Part shown: piece by piece, positions 1 to 6,716 of the stretch
Position numbering within the stretch: the first letter of the stretch is position 1
How the letters are laid out: each line of letters begins with the position of its first letter
From: a virus
IMG/VR virus record: IMGVR_UViG_3300025087_000211
Location: 1-36,456 of that record
DNA: 36,456 nucleotides
Direction: 5' to 3' (one strand)
Notes under the pieces: model-generated
Database searches by the model: none
What the model was told of the DNA's origin: nothing
Seen by the model: the letters and a program-made list of their open reading frames with translations, nothing else
Made by a program: the position numbers and the translations under genes

Positions 1-168
1 AGAACTCACATCGCCGCTAATAGAACTCACATCGCCGCTAATAGAACTCACATCGCCGCTAATAGAACTCACATCGCCGTTAATAGAACTCACATCGCCG
101 TTAATAAAACTCACATTGCCGCGAATAAAACTCACATCGCCGCGAATATAGTTCACAACGCCGTCACC
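1..168. repeat. 21-bp tandem repeats encoding heptapeptides
   Basis: Units of 21 bp start at 1, 22, 43, 64, 85, 106 and 127, and a degenerate one at 148. Units 1-3 are identical, units 4-5 identical to each other, and the later ones diverge progressively. The period equals seven codons, so gain or loss of a unit keeps the reading frame. The same array resumes at 36324-36456. The window ends therefore lie inside the array, and the true number of identical units cannot be fixed from this sequence. Confidence 0.95.
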
Positions 169-276
169 CAAATCAATCTCTAACTTATCATAATACTTTT
201 TCTCAATAACAATCTTTTCGCCATCTTTGTAGTAATACAATTCACTTGCTTGAATCCTTTTTAATGCTTTTTTCAT
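1..276 (-). CDS. Heptapeptide-repeat protein, N-terminal part (cut by window end)
   Basis: The ATG is at 276-274 and the frame stays open to base 1. It continues in frame into 36264-36456 once the molecule is closed into a circle. The N-terminus (about 42 residues, MKKALKRIQASELYYY...) is Lys/Tyr rich. A run of seven-residue units follows, of the form I-[S/N/R]-G-[D/N]-V-S-[S/F], each encoded by a 21-bp repeat. With the C-terminal part the protein is about 111 aa, depending on repeat number. Such GDVS heptads occur in phage proteins of unknown function, as far as I recall, and would suit a small beta-solenoid; that fold is inference. It is the last gene before the window junction in the recombination unit, 49 nt after the 79-aa gene. 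No Shine-Dalgarno sequence is visible. Function unknown. Confidence 0.8.
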   Translation of the reverse strand, partial: MKKALKRIQASELYYYKDGEKIVIEKKYYDKLEIDLGDGVVNYIRGDVSFIRGNVSFINGDVSSINGDVSSISGDVSSISGDVSSISGDVSS

Positions 277-325
277 AAATTTTATTCAATTAAATCATTG
301 TCTTTGTTTTCTTATAGTTAAATAA

Positions 326-565
326 TTAAATAGTTAAATTGTTTAATTGTTCAGCGATTTGTTTTATCGGCTCAATCATATCAATGGGAAGCCTGAATTG
401 TATGCTTTCGGAGTAATATGTTTGTGTTCTTAAACTAAAACTGCTTATTTTTTTATCACCACTAAATAGACCGATTGTCGCTGATACTTCTGGAATTTCA
501 GTATTAAGCTCCACTGAATAATTTAGAATCTTTGCATTGTCAATGCCAATGTTGATTTTTTTCAT
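326..565 (-). CDS. Hypothetical protein, 79 aa
   Basis: I do not recognise this protein. Its 79 residues alternate hydrophobic and polar positions in the first half (for example SATIGLFSGDKK and SSFSLRTQTYY), which suggests beta strands, and it ends in a predicted helix (IEPIKQIAEQLNNL). The start ATG overlaps the stop of the upstream 164-aa gene by 4 nt, so the two are probably translationally coupled. It is in the recombination unit between the RecT/nuclease pair and the heptapeptide-repeat gene. The start has the AATATG context typical of this genome. Confidence 0.7.
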   Translation of the reverse strand: MKKINIGIDNAKILNYSVELNTEIPEVSATIGLFSGDKKISSFSLRTQTYYSESIQFRLPIDMIEPIKQIAEQLNNLTI

Positions 566-1056
566 ATTGAATTGTCGTATAATTGAGAAGAAGATGACTT
601 CTCGTTTTGTTTTTGTTTTAAAACTGATTGAATAAAACTTATCATCTTTTCCGTTGCTCTTGTTATATGCTCAAAATTATTTTTATCTTGCTCGGCTTTT
701 ATGAGCTCAAATTCTAAATCTTTGACCGCTATTTTGGCTTCTGCTCGGGCTTCTGTAATTCCCAACCCTTGCGCTTTAAAATCTAACATTAACGTCTTTT
801 CATTCTCTTCAAGTTGTTGTTGCAATATGTCTCTTTTGGCTCTCAATTCAGCTGATTTTACTCCTAAATAGCAATGCGCGCCCACGGCTTTCCCTCCATA
901 ATTGATAAGCCATTCGCCACCAATCTGGTCTATCTTTTTGTCAAAAAGTTCCCTGCCCAGTTTAAAAATAAAGTCAACCATTTCATCTTCTTTTCTAAAT
1001 TTTTCAAGATTAGAAATCTGCTCTACGCGTTTTTTGTATTCTTCTTGAAATTGCAT
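562..1056 (-). CDS. Coiled-coil hypothetical protein, 164 aa
   Basis: The function is not recognised. Residues 1-35 (EEYKKRVEQISNLEKFRKED) and 68-145 (SAELRAKRDILQQQLEENEK and onward) are charged, Leu-rich and likely helical coiled coil. A short Gly-rich segment (IGGEWLINYGGKAVG) lies between them, and the tail is Ser/Asn rich. It begins 4 nt after the stop of the PD-(D/E)XK nuclease gene and overlaps the next gene by 4 nt, so it belongs to the recombination operon. An accessory role to the annealase/nuclease pair is only an inference from position. Confidence 0.75.
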   Translation of the reverse strand: MQFQEEYKKRVEQISNLEKFRKEDEMVDFIFKLGRELFDKKIDQIGGEWLINYGGKAVGAHCYLGVKSAELRAKRDILQQQLEENEKTLMLDFKAQGLGITEARAEAKIAVKDLEFELIKAEQDKNNFEHITRATEKMISFIQSVLKQKQNEKSSSSQLYDNSI

Positions 1057-1060
1057 ATTA

Positions 1061-1657
1061 TTATTTTCTCAAATCCCACCAACCAATACTTTTAATTTCT
1101 GAAACTGCTTTATCAAATCGTTCTATCATTGGCTCAAAATCCGACTCATCACGCTTGGTTGTGAACTTCTTTTCTTTACCATTGGAACTATTGAAGTCTA
1201 TGAGAATAATTTCAATAGGCAGATTTCCGTATTTTCTAAAAAATAAATAAGCATATATGGTAAGTTGAAGATTCTCATCTACTTGCTGTTGCGTCCAAAA
1301 AGAAGCCGAAGTTTTAATCTCTAAAAACGAAATTCTTGGGTCAACTTTATCCAAAATTCCCTTGATCCGATAACCAGCTGGCATATCAACGATAATTTCA
1401 GTTTCAGGCTGATAAAATAAAGGAAATTCGTAACTTAATATCTTTTTTCCAATTCTTATTTTATTCTCAGCAAATAACTGCTCTTTCGCTTCAAGTTCAA
1501 AATCAAATCCTTGCGTTTCAAAACCTTTATGAATTAAAGAACCAAACATCATAGCTTCCGTGGGTGGTATTCTAATTCCTAAAACCCATTCCCTAAAATA
1601 TTGCCCACGGTCTTTTTCAAAAGAACAAAGTTCGCTATAACTTATGTGATTTTTCAT
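1061..1657 (-). CDS. PD-(D/E)XK nuclease (Cas4/RecB-like), probable recombination exonuclease
   Basis: This 198-aa protein carries the core motifs of the PD-(D/E)XK nuclease superfamily. GSLIHKG at about 39-45 resembles the RecB/Cas4 N-terminal helix motif, with H43. ILDKVDP follows at 101-107 with the candidate metal-binding Asp, then LEIKT at 112-116 with the E-x-K pair, then a helix with Q131 and Y135 (QLTIYAYL), as in RecB-family enzymes. I see no cysteine cluster, so it is not an Fe-S type Cas4. Its start overlaps the RecT stop by 4 nt. By analogy with lambda exo/bet and recE/recT, it likely resects DNA ends to give single strands for the annealase. The fold is well supported; the polarity of resection cannot be read from sequence. 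Confidence 0.85.
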   Translation of the reverse strand: MKNHISYSELCSFEKDRGQYFREWVLGIRIPPTEAMMFGSLIHKGFETQGFDFELEAKEQLFAENKIRIGKKILSYEFPLFYQPETEIIVDMPAGYRIKGILDKVDPRISFLEIKTSASFWTQQQVDENLQLTIYAYLFFRKYGNLPIEIILIDFNSSNGKEKKFTTKRDESDFEPMIERFDKAVSEIKSIGWWDLRK

Positions 1658-2427
1658 AAAGATTCTAAAACTTTTTTAATTTCTAATTTTTGTTCTTGGT
1701 TCCAATTTTCAGCCTTTAACATTTTTTCAAGCAACAATTTTTTATTAGTTTTATTTTTTTCCGCCATAATTGCTTTCATTGTTTCTCTAAAAAAAGTATC
1801 ATCGCTCAACAGTTCTTTTTTTACTTCTTCGTTGGCTTCTTGTAAAGATTCAACTGTTTCTTTGCCCATTTCCTCAACACTTGTGATACCGATAATTCCG
1901 AATTGATTTTTTAACGCGCGAACTTCTGCAACTTTACGAATCATCATCGCTGGGTGAGATTTCCAAACATAAGATTTCTTATCAAATTCCGCAAAATCAA
2001 CCCAAGCGACCACTGGCGTCGTTCCTCTGCGATATGTGCAAGCCCAAGCACCGATAATCTTTTTAGTTTCTCGGTCTTTTAAGTTGTGTTTGTGATGAAC
2101 CTTCATTGTTGAATAATCCACTTCAAACTCATCGCCATCCCTTACTTCGCAACTAACCAATCCAGCATAATCAGGATGTCTTGTCGCTATTGAAAGAAAA
2201 CCGTCCCTGCTTGTCATTATGATATTGTTCCCTTTTGTGTCTTTGTAAAAATAAATTTCCTTCAAAAATGGATCTAATCCTTGCTTGTTTGCAATATGAA
2301 AAAACATCGTTAATTCGTCATTGTCAGCGCCTTTCGCAACTGTTCTGCGAACAAGTTCAATCTGCTGTTGCGTCAAATTCTTTCCGTTCACTCCCGCTAT
2401 TACAATCTGATTATTCTTGTTTGTCAT
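1654..2427 (-). CDS. Single-strand annealing protein, RecT/Red-beta family
   Basis: The 257-aa protein matches the RecT/Bet annealase family. After a short N-terminus come the family-typical stretch DELTMFFHIANKQGLDPF (about 37-54), IYFYKD, and the signature TSRDGFLSIATRHPDY (about 72-87). Later segments are VWKSHPAMMIRKVAEVRALK and the FGIIG region near residue 175. The C-terminal 80 residues are Lys/Glu rich and helical, as usual for the variable tail. The protein would anneal complementary single strands in phage recombination and replication restart. It overlaps the next gene, a PD-(D/E)XK nuclease, by 4 nt and the upstream gene by 17 nt, forming a two-component recombination module. The start uses AATATG without a Shine-Dalgarno sequence. 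Confidence 0.93.
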   Translation of the reverse strand: MTNKNNQIVIAGVNGKNLTQQQIELVRRTVAKGADNDELTMFFHIANKQGLDPFLKEIYFYKDTKGNNIIMTSRDGFLSIATRHPDYAGLVSCEVRDGDEFEVDYSTMKVHHKHNLKDRETKKIIGAWACTYRRGTTPVVAWVDFAEFDKKSYVWKSHPAMMIRKVAEVRALKNQFGIIGITSVEEMGKETVESLQEANEEVKKELLSDDTFFRETMKAIMAEKNKTNKKLLLEKMLKAENWNQEQKLEIKKVLESL

Positions 2428-2821
2428 ATTTTTTCTCCTTGATTACCGCCATTTTAGTTTGTAATTGTTCGCTAAAAGCTCGTTGTTTTGCTTCTCTTGA
2501 AATATCGCCAGATTTTACAGCTTCTTCAAAAAGTTTGCTGTCTATTATGAACCGCGCGGCTCCGATTTCTTTCAGCTTTGCTTTCTCCTTAGTGGTTAAA
2601 TTATCCCAATTATATTCCTTTTTCCATCGCTCTACATAACTGACTTTGAAAAAGGCATTTTCTTCATCTTTTCCGCTGGCAATTATCTCCTGTTTCAATA
2701 ATTCTCCGAGTTGTTTTTCGCCCTCTTCTAAAAGTTCAAGTTTTGAAAAAATCTCCGCATTCTGTTCTTTGAATTTCTTGATTGCTAAAACTAATTGTGT
2801 GTATTGTTCAATGGTATTCAT
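2411..2821 (-). CDS. Coiled-coil hypothetical protein, 136 aa, upstream of RecT
   Basis: No family is recognised with confidence. The N-terminal half (IKKFKEQNAEIFSKLELLEE and following) reads as a long helix or coiled coil, then KVSYVERWKKEYNWDNLT, then a Lys/Glu-rich C-terminus. Small coiled-coil proteins just upstream of RecT in other phages include Gam-type nuclease inhibitors and Gp157-like proteins, so such a role is possible but unproven. The ATG overlaps the TGA of the upstream 50-aa gene (ATGA junction), and the 3-prime end overlaps the RecT gene by 17 nt. Confidence 0.78.
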   Translation of the reverse strand: MNTIEQYTQLVLAIKKFKEQNAEIFSKLELLEEGEKQLGELLKQEIIASGKDEENAFFKVSYVERWKKEYNWDNLTTKEKAKLKEIGAARFIIDSKLFEEAVKSGDISREAKQRAFSEQLQTKMAVIKEKKYDKQE

Positions 2822-2970
2822 ATGTTATTAAGTTCCATTAAATTGTCATACTCCCGATTGATTTCATTCTCTTCCCATTCAAAAATATCTTCTACCGGAA
2901 TCTGTTGCAACTCGCTTATTACTTCCACTTTTTTGAGCATTGACAAGTTTGGTGTGTTTTGTGTGTTCAT
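2818..2970 (-). CDS. Small acidic hypothetical protein, 50 aa
   Basis: This short ORF starts at 2970-2968 (MNTQNTPNLSMLKKVEVISE...) and stops at 2820-2818, where TGA overlaps the ATG of the next gene. It fills the gap between the 117-aa and 136-aa genes with only 4 nt upstream spacing. The tail is acidic (EDIFEWEENEINREYDN). The start has the AATATG context and is followed by CA-rich codons (ACACAAAACACACC), as in the 117-aa gene upstream. No function is recognised. The tight packing and the coupled stop/start make it a real gene. Confidence 0.72.
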   Translation of the reverse strand: MNTQNTPNLSMLKKVEVISELQQIPVEDIFEWEENEINREYDNLMELNNI

Positions 2971-2974
2971 ATTA

Positions 2975-3328
2975 TTATAATAAATTTACTTGACGCATTT
3001 CAGGATTATATCCAAGGGCTTTACGCCATTCTTCTTCTTTCCAACCCCTTTTTATGGCGATTTCTTTTTCTGTCGGTAAAAATTGTCCTTTACTTTGAAA
3101 ATTAGCTCTTACTCTCTTAATATTGTCCTCTCTTGGTATAATGAATAAATAATTGAGTGGTATGCAGTGGACTCCGTTATCGTGTGTTATCAATATGCTT
3201 TCGGGATAAAATTCCTCCCACAATTTAATTGTCAGGCTTATGTCAGAATTTCTTGTATGCGGATAATTGATTAGACAATACTCTACTTGGTTTTTAAGAA
3301 CTTTTAAATCCTTGTGTGTGTGTTGCAT
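2975..3328 (-). CDS. Hypothetical phage protein, 117 aa, first full gene of recombination unit
   Basis: No domain is assigned. The C-terminal half has a pattern I associate with early phage proteins of unknown function: REDNIKRVRANFQSKGQFLP, then an Arg/Lys/Glu helix and the tail WRKALGY. This could be a small DNA-binding helical domain. The start at 3328 is preceded by AAAAGT and followed by a CA repeat (CAACACACACA). It lies 4 nt downstream of the 33-aa leader ORF and about 135 nt downstream of the promoter at 3464-3492. Confidence 0.75.
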   Translation of the reverse strand: MQHTHKDLKVLKNQVEYCLINYPHTRNSDISLTIKLWEEFYPESILITHDNGVHCIPLNYLFIIPREDNIKRVRANFQSKGQFLPTEKEIAIKRGWKEEEWRKALGYNPEMRQVNLL

Positions 3329-3332
3329 ACTT

Positions 3333-3434
3333 TTATAAGTAAAATAATCTTTTAAACATTCTTTTTGGTCTCCACCAAAAATAAAAAGACATCTTTGTCC
3401 AGAAGTCCTTTTTGAGTAGCGTGTTTTTTTTCAT
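3333..3434 (-). CDS. 33-aa leader ORF upstream of the recombination unit
   Basis: This ORF (MKKNTLLKKDFWTKM...) starts at 3434, about 30 nt after the -10 box, and stops 4 nt before the next gene. Its start context AAAAGTATG is the same as that of the following 117-aa gene. The composition is basic and aromatic, with three Trp in total, two of them adjacent (FYFWWRPKRMF). An 8-bp perfect hairpin and a GACA/TGTC-U5 element lie inside it. It could be a leader peptide that regulates the operon or simply a small basic protein. No homologue is recognised. Confidence 0.45.
   Translation of the reverse strand: MKKNTLLKKDFWTKMSFYFWWRPKRMFKRLFYL
3362..3381 (-). promoter_or_regulatory. 8-bp perfect hairpin with GGAG loop inside leader ORF
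   Basis: On the minus strand TTTTTGGT and ACCAAAAA form eight uninterrupted pairs around the tetraloop GGAG. The hairpin ends 33 nt before the AUG of the 117-aa gene. GGA in a hairpin loop is the kind of site bound by CsrA-type regulators, but that is inference. Just upstream (minus strand) a GACA-AAGA-TGTC stem is followed by five U residues and resembles a weak early terminator. Confidence 0.5.
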
Positions 3435-3463
3435 ACTTTTGTGTGTATTATGTGTATATTTTA

Positions 3464-3492
3464 ATTATAGTTCTTGCTTCAAAAAAAGTCAA
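3464..3492 (-). promoter_or_regulatory. Sigma70-type promoter of the recombination unit
   Basis: The -35 box TTGACT (3492-3487) and the -10 box TATAAT (3469-3464) are separated by exactly 17 bp. This is close to the sigma70 consensus and the best promoter seen in the window. Transcription would start near 3456 and run into the leader ORF and the recombination genes, through the window junction, towards 34261. Confidence 0.85.
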
Positions 3493-3498
3493 ATTCAT

Positions 3499-3511
3499 CG
3501 GTGGATAACTT
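3499..3511 (-). promoter_or_regulatory. 13-bp promoter-upstream motif, copy 1
   Basis: The minus-strand sequence AAGTTATCCACCG lies 6 bp upstream of the -35 box and directly after the stop of the PLP gene. It matches the copies at 7695-7707 and 34247-34259 under the pattern AAGTTRTCCACMG. It also resembles a DnaA box (TTATNCACA) with one mismatch. Confidence 0.6.
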
Positions 3512-4309
3512 TTAAACTCCTATATTCCAGAACAATATTGGATCAGTTAATTTTTCCAAATTCTCTAATAACCATCGCCAAGCTTTTTTATCATAATATT
3601 CAGAACAAGGAAACGGTGTTTCGATCTTTTCCTGATAATAATAATCTTCTTGTGATTTTATTATAGTCAAATTTTCAGGTATTTCAATAAAATTTTTAAT
3701 CCTTCTAAATTGTCGTTCTGGCGACATTCCTGCCGAAATTGCATAAATATTTTTTAATTTCTTGGATAATCCAGCCGCTATTCCAGAAGTAATCATTCCA
3801 CTTCCAATACAAACAACCAAACTTCCACCTAAAAAATCCTCTATCTTTTCGGCAATCTTTTTTGTTTCAAAAAATGTTTCTTCTATACACAATCCAAGTG
3901 GCATAATATAAATATTTTCTTGTTCCATTATTCTTTTTGCAAGAGCATAAAGCACGGCTGTTCTACCTCCCTCCATCGGGAATAATTTTCCTCCTAACTC
4001 CAAAACTTTTTGCTGATTATAAGGAGTTTCTTTATACTGTTTCAAATGAGGATAAAAATTAAAAACTTCCAACCCTCCCAATTCCTGAGCAATAGCAGAA
4101 ACTCCCCAACCAGCCTTGCTTATCCTTGTGTCAAAAACTCCAATCTTTTTATATCCCATTGCTCTCACTTTTTCCAATCTTTTATAAACTCCACGCAATT
4201 TTGATAAAAATGGGGCGGGATAATTGCAACTCAAATCTTCCCGTTTTACATAAATATCTCGGTCTTTTATGTGGTATTTTTCTATTGGAGTTTGTTCATT
4301 TATTATCAT
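3512..4309 (-). CDS. Fold-type II PLP-dependent enzyme (ACC deaminase/cysteine desulfhydrase-like)
   Basis: With the ATG at 4309 the protein has 265 residues. The opening DRDIYVKREDLS (about 16-27) followed by FLSKLRG (34-40) matches the entry to the PLP site of tryptophan-synthase-beta-type enzymes, with K37 as candidate Schiff-base lysine. TRISKAGWGVSA (61-72) occupies the place of the Ser-Asn substrate loop. VVCIGSGMITSGIAAG (about 155-170) is the glycine-rich phosphate-binding loop. It is shorter than the usual 320-340 aa of free-standing ACC deaminases, so the substrate is probably not a standard amino acid; that is inference. Its start overlaps the radical SAM gene by 14 nt. It is the last gene of the unit that also holds the ParB-like protein, suggesting a joint role in DNA base modification or repair. 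Confidence 0.8.
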   Translation of the reverse strand: MIINEQTPIEKYHIKDRDIYVKREDLSCNYPAPFLSKLRGVYKRLEKVRAMGYKKIGVFDTRISKAGWGVSAIAQELGGLEVFNFYPHLKQYKETPYNQQKVLELGGKLFPMEGGRTAVLYALAKRIMEQENIYIMPLGLCIEETFFETKKIAEKIEDFLGGSLVVCIGSGMITSGIAAGLSKKLKNIYAISAGMSPERQFRRIKNFIEIPENLTIIKSQEDYYYQEKIETPFPCSEYYDKKAWRWLLENLEKLTDPILFWNIGV

Positions 4310-5579
4310 ATTTTTTGTATTTATAAATAATATGACCTTCCTCGTCCATTCCGTCAGCAAATAAATCTACAAAAAATCTTGCTGGATTATTTGGATTTCT
4401 CGGATTATCCCATATAAACATCAACTTTTCTCTGAATGTTTTTTTTCCAAATTGTATATGTTTTTCAGAACTTCCCAAATTAAGCCAACTTCCAATCTCT
4501 GTCCCCAAAAATTCTTTCTCATATTCCGAATTATCATCGTTGACGATATCGCTAAATTTAACAAAACCTTTCTTCTTTGCGATGAATAATGCGTAAGAGG
4601 TTTGCGCTTTGTATGAATTTATTTCATAATCCGCTGGAATCCCGCAACATATACAACTATCGCCAAAACTTCTAAATGCGTTATCGGCGCAATAAAATTC
4701 CAAACCATATTTCTTGCAAAGTTCTTTAAATTCCATTATAACAGGAAATTTATATCTATTTTTGATTTCATAATCAGTTCCGCTAACTCTCCCCTTAAAT
4801 TTATAATATTTTATAATATCATAACCCAAAATTGTGCTTATTTCGTCAAAAACTTTTTTTCCTTTTTCATTTTGAAAAGAACTTAGTTTCAAAAATTCAA
4901 GAGTCATCGCCTTCGCTCCGTTTTCTGCGATAGTTTTAACAAATAATTCTTTTCCTTCTTTTCCATCCAACTCTGGAATATATGGCTGGCAACGAACGAT
5001 CACTCTATTCGTTTTGCTGAAAAGTTTTATTGAATCTAATCGCGCCTGTATACTTGTCCCAGATTCTAACTTCTCTAATTTATTATTCAATGAAATTAAA
5101 CTAATCTGCATTATTAAATTTCTATTTTGTGTTATATTTTCAATATATTCCTGCTCGTCTTTAATCCAAAAACTTTTAGTTGAAATAATAACTGGATATT
5201 GATGCTGTCTGAATAATTTTAGAATTTGCAAACTTGTTTTTTGTTGATTTAATCTCTCAATATTGCTAAAAGGATCAGTAATCCCGCCCCAATGGATTGC
5301 CATACGCTGGGACATCAGTTTTCTATACGTTTTTATAGCTATATTTTCCCCTGCAAGCGGTTTTTCAAACGATTTGGTAAGATTCTCTATGTTCATCTTT
5401 TTATAAACTATTTGAGAGCAAAATTCCTTCTTTTGCGTTGCGAAATTTACAAGATTATTAAAATAAGTGAAACAATACTTACAATTATGCGAACAAACAT
5501 CGTAGGTGTCCAACGAAAAAGGAAATGAACAAAATGGGAATTGTCCATTACACCTCGGGCTTAAATAGTATTTTTCCAT
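4296..5579 (-). CDS. SPL-family radical SAM protein
   Basis: ATG at 5579 gives 427 residues. The cluster-binding motif is CSHNCKYC (C29, C33, C36), the CX3CX2C of radical SAM enzymes, which bind a 4Fe-4S cluster and cleave S-adenosylmethionine. Other segments follow the spore photoproduct lyase/COG1533 layout: WGGITDPFSNIE (about 97-108), PVIISTKS (129-136), LESGTSIQARLDSIKLF (171-187) and VRCQPYIPELDG (195-206). A second Cys cluster lies near the C-terminus (C297, C309, C311, C312, in DSCICCG), as I recall in some phage members, and may bind a metal. Substrate is unknown; family members act on thymine photoproducts or other nucleic-acid bases. It overlaps the ParB-like gene by 32 nt and the PLP gene by 14 nt. 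Confidence 0.88.
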   Translation of the reverse strand: MEKYYLSPRCNGQFPFCSFPFSLDTYDVCSHNCKYCFTYFNNLVNFATQKKEFCSQIVYKKMNIENLTKSFEKPLAGENIAIKTYRKLMSQRMAIHWGGITDPFSNIERLNQQKTSLQILKLFRQHQYPVIISTKSFWIKDEQEYIENITQNRNLIMQISLISLNNKLEKLESGTSIQARLDSIKLFSKTNRVIVRCQPYIPELDGKEGKELFVKTIAENGAKAMTLEFLKLSSFQNEKGKKVFDEISTILGYDIIKYYKFKGRVSGTDYEIKNRYKFPVIMEFKELCKKYGLEFYCADNAFRSFGDSCICCGIPADYEINSYKAQTSYALFIAKKKGFVKFSDIVNDDNSEYEKEFLGTEIGSWLNLGSSEKHIQFGKKTFREKLMFIWDNPRNPNNPARFFVDLFADGMDEEGHIIYKYKKYDNK

Positions 5580-6390
5580 ATTGCGCAATATGTTGAATTA
5601 AATTTAACGATTTAACAAGTGCATTTCCTTTAAAATTTCCATAAGTATCTAAAATGCATTTAAACAAATTTCCGTCAATGTTGTCAGCAATTTTATATGC
5701 CTCTAATAATTTTTTATAAACTTCTTCGTTTTCTTCTGCAAAAATCAATTTCATTACGAAAAACTTTTTATCTTTATACATTTTTGCTCCACATCCGATT
5801 ATGTTTTCATTTTTAAATTCTTCAACATTGGAATATTCTGTCATATCTTTCACATCTTCAATAATATCTTCTTTAACGCCAGCTTCCTTCAAAATCTTTT
5901 CAATGTTTTGTAATTTTAATTGATTTTCTGTCAATGTCAAATTGTCTATAAATTTGTTTATTGATTGCTCATCCTGTATATTTATGTTATAATCTGCAAA
6001 TAAACTTTTCTGTTCAATAAATGGCGATAATATTTCTTGTAGCCGATCCCTGTGGTATTTTCCGATAGAATCATTGTCCGAAAGCGCATATTTTAGTCTA
6101 AGTTCATCGTTTCCTGCGTCAATTACGGAAATCCATACCCAGCGTCTTTTTTCTTTATCTTCTTCGGTCTTGGCTTTATTGAACATCGTTTGTAAAACTT
6201 TGAAACGCTGATTTCCTCCCAAAATTTCACCGTCATAGGTAACAAGCAATGGTTTATACAAACCGAGTTCGCAAATCTGTTGTTCAAGTCTGGTCAAGTC
6301 CTTTTCTTTCACAATACGCGGATTCTTTGGCCAAATTCGCATATTCTCAATTTTGCCGAATGTTTTGCCGTCAACGATTTTTGTTTGCAT
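5548..6390 (-). CDS. ParB-like (ParB/Srx N-terminal domain) protein
   Basis: The 280-aa protein has an N-terminal ParB-type domain. IWPKNPR at 19-25 is the usual first strand and loop. LTRLEQQICELGLYKPLLV (32-50) is the helix that leads to the central motif. GEILGGNQRFKVLQ (54-67) corresponds to the ParB GEHRxxA box, here as GGNQR. The rest (about residues 95-280) is helical and not recognised, with the segment IGKYHRDRLQEIL after the domain. In phages such proteins are often attached to DNA methylation or modification genes, or near terminase, rather than to segregation. Here it precedes and overlaps a radical SAM gene. CTP or ATP handling is possible from family knowledge, but not shown by this sequence. 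Confidence 0.85.
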   Translation of the reverse strand: MQTKIVDGKTFGKIENMRIWPKNPRIVKEKDLTRLEQQICELGLYKPLLVTYDGEILGGNQRFKVLQTMFNKAKTEEDKEKRRWVWISVIDAGNDELRLKYALSDNDSIGKYHRDRLQEILSPFIEQKSLFADYNINIQDEQSINKFIDNLTLTENQLKLQNIEKILKEAGVKEDIIEDVKDMTEYSNVEEFKNENIIGCGAKMYKDKKFFVMKLIFAEENEEVYKKLLEAYKIADNIDGNLFKCILDTYGNFKGNALVKSLNLIQHIAQYGKILFKPEV

Positions 6391-6395
6391 AATTT

Positions 6396-6716
6396 TTAAC
6401 TATTCAATGTTTTTTTAAATTCCATATAGTGAACATACTGGTCAATTCCTTCGGTCATCGTAGCTCCAGGTGAAGAATCTTTTGCCGCCTTAGCAGAGAG
6501 ATAACTTTTCCCCATATACAGAATATTATCTTTTTTGTCCCTTACGATATGAAAATTTGCCACTATTCCTTCTTCTGTAATTGCATTTAAGTCTTTCAAC
6601 ATTTGGAACTCCCAATAATGCATCAAACCCATAAATGTCCTGACTATTTTTTCAGTCCCATATTTTATACGAGCATCTTTTATTATTTGAGCCCAATTTT
6701 GTTTATTCTGAGCCAT
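6396..6716 (-). CDS. Hypothetical protein, 106 aa
   Basis: I do not recognise it. The N-terminus (WAQIIKDARIKYGTEKIVRT) reads as a helix, the middle (GIVANFHIVRDKKDNILYMG) as a beta hairpin, and the end (IDQYVHYMEFKKTL) as a helix. Its start overlaps the 3-prime end of the initiator gene by 14 nt, and it ends 5 nt before the ParB-like gene, so it is co-translated with both. It may be a replication partner or a helper of the modification triad; neither can be supported further. Confidence 0.72.
   Translation of the reverse strand: MAQNKQNWAQIIKDARIKYGTEKIVRTFMGLMHYWEFQMLKDLNAITEEGIVANFHIVRDKKDNILYMGKSYLSAKAAKDSSPGATMTEGIDQYVHYMEFKKTLNS

Noticed and set aside
1-168. The 21-bp repeats as a CRISPR array
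   Set aside because: The units are contiguous with no spacers and encode a clean heptapeptide frame within an ORF.
1601-1906. Plus-strand open frames across the recombination genes
   Set aside because: They mirror strongly coding minus-strand genes (RecT and nuclease) and encode low-complexity Phe/Ser-rich sequence, typical of antisense frames in AT-rich DNA.
5548-6390. ParB-like protein as part of a plasmid partition system
   Set aside because: No ParA ATPase gene and no parS-like repeats were seen; the overlap with a radical SAM gene points to another role.
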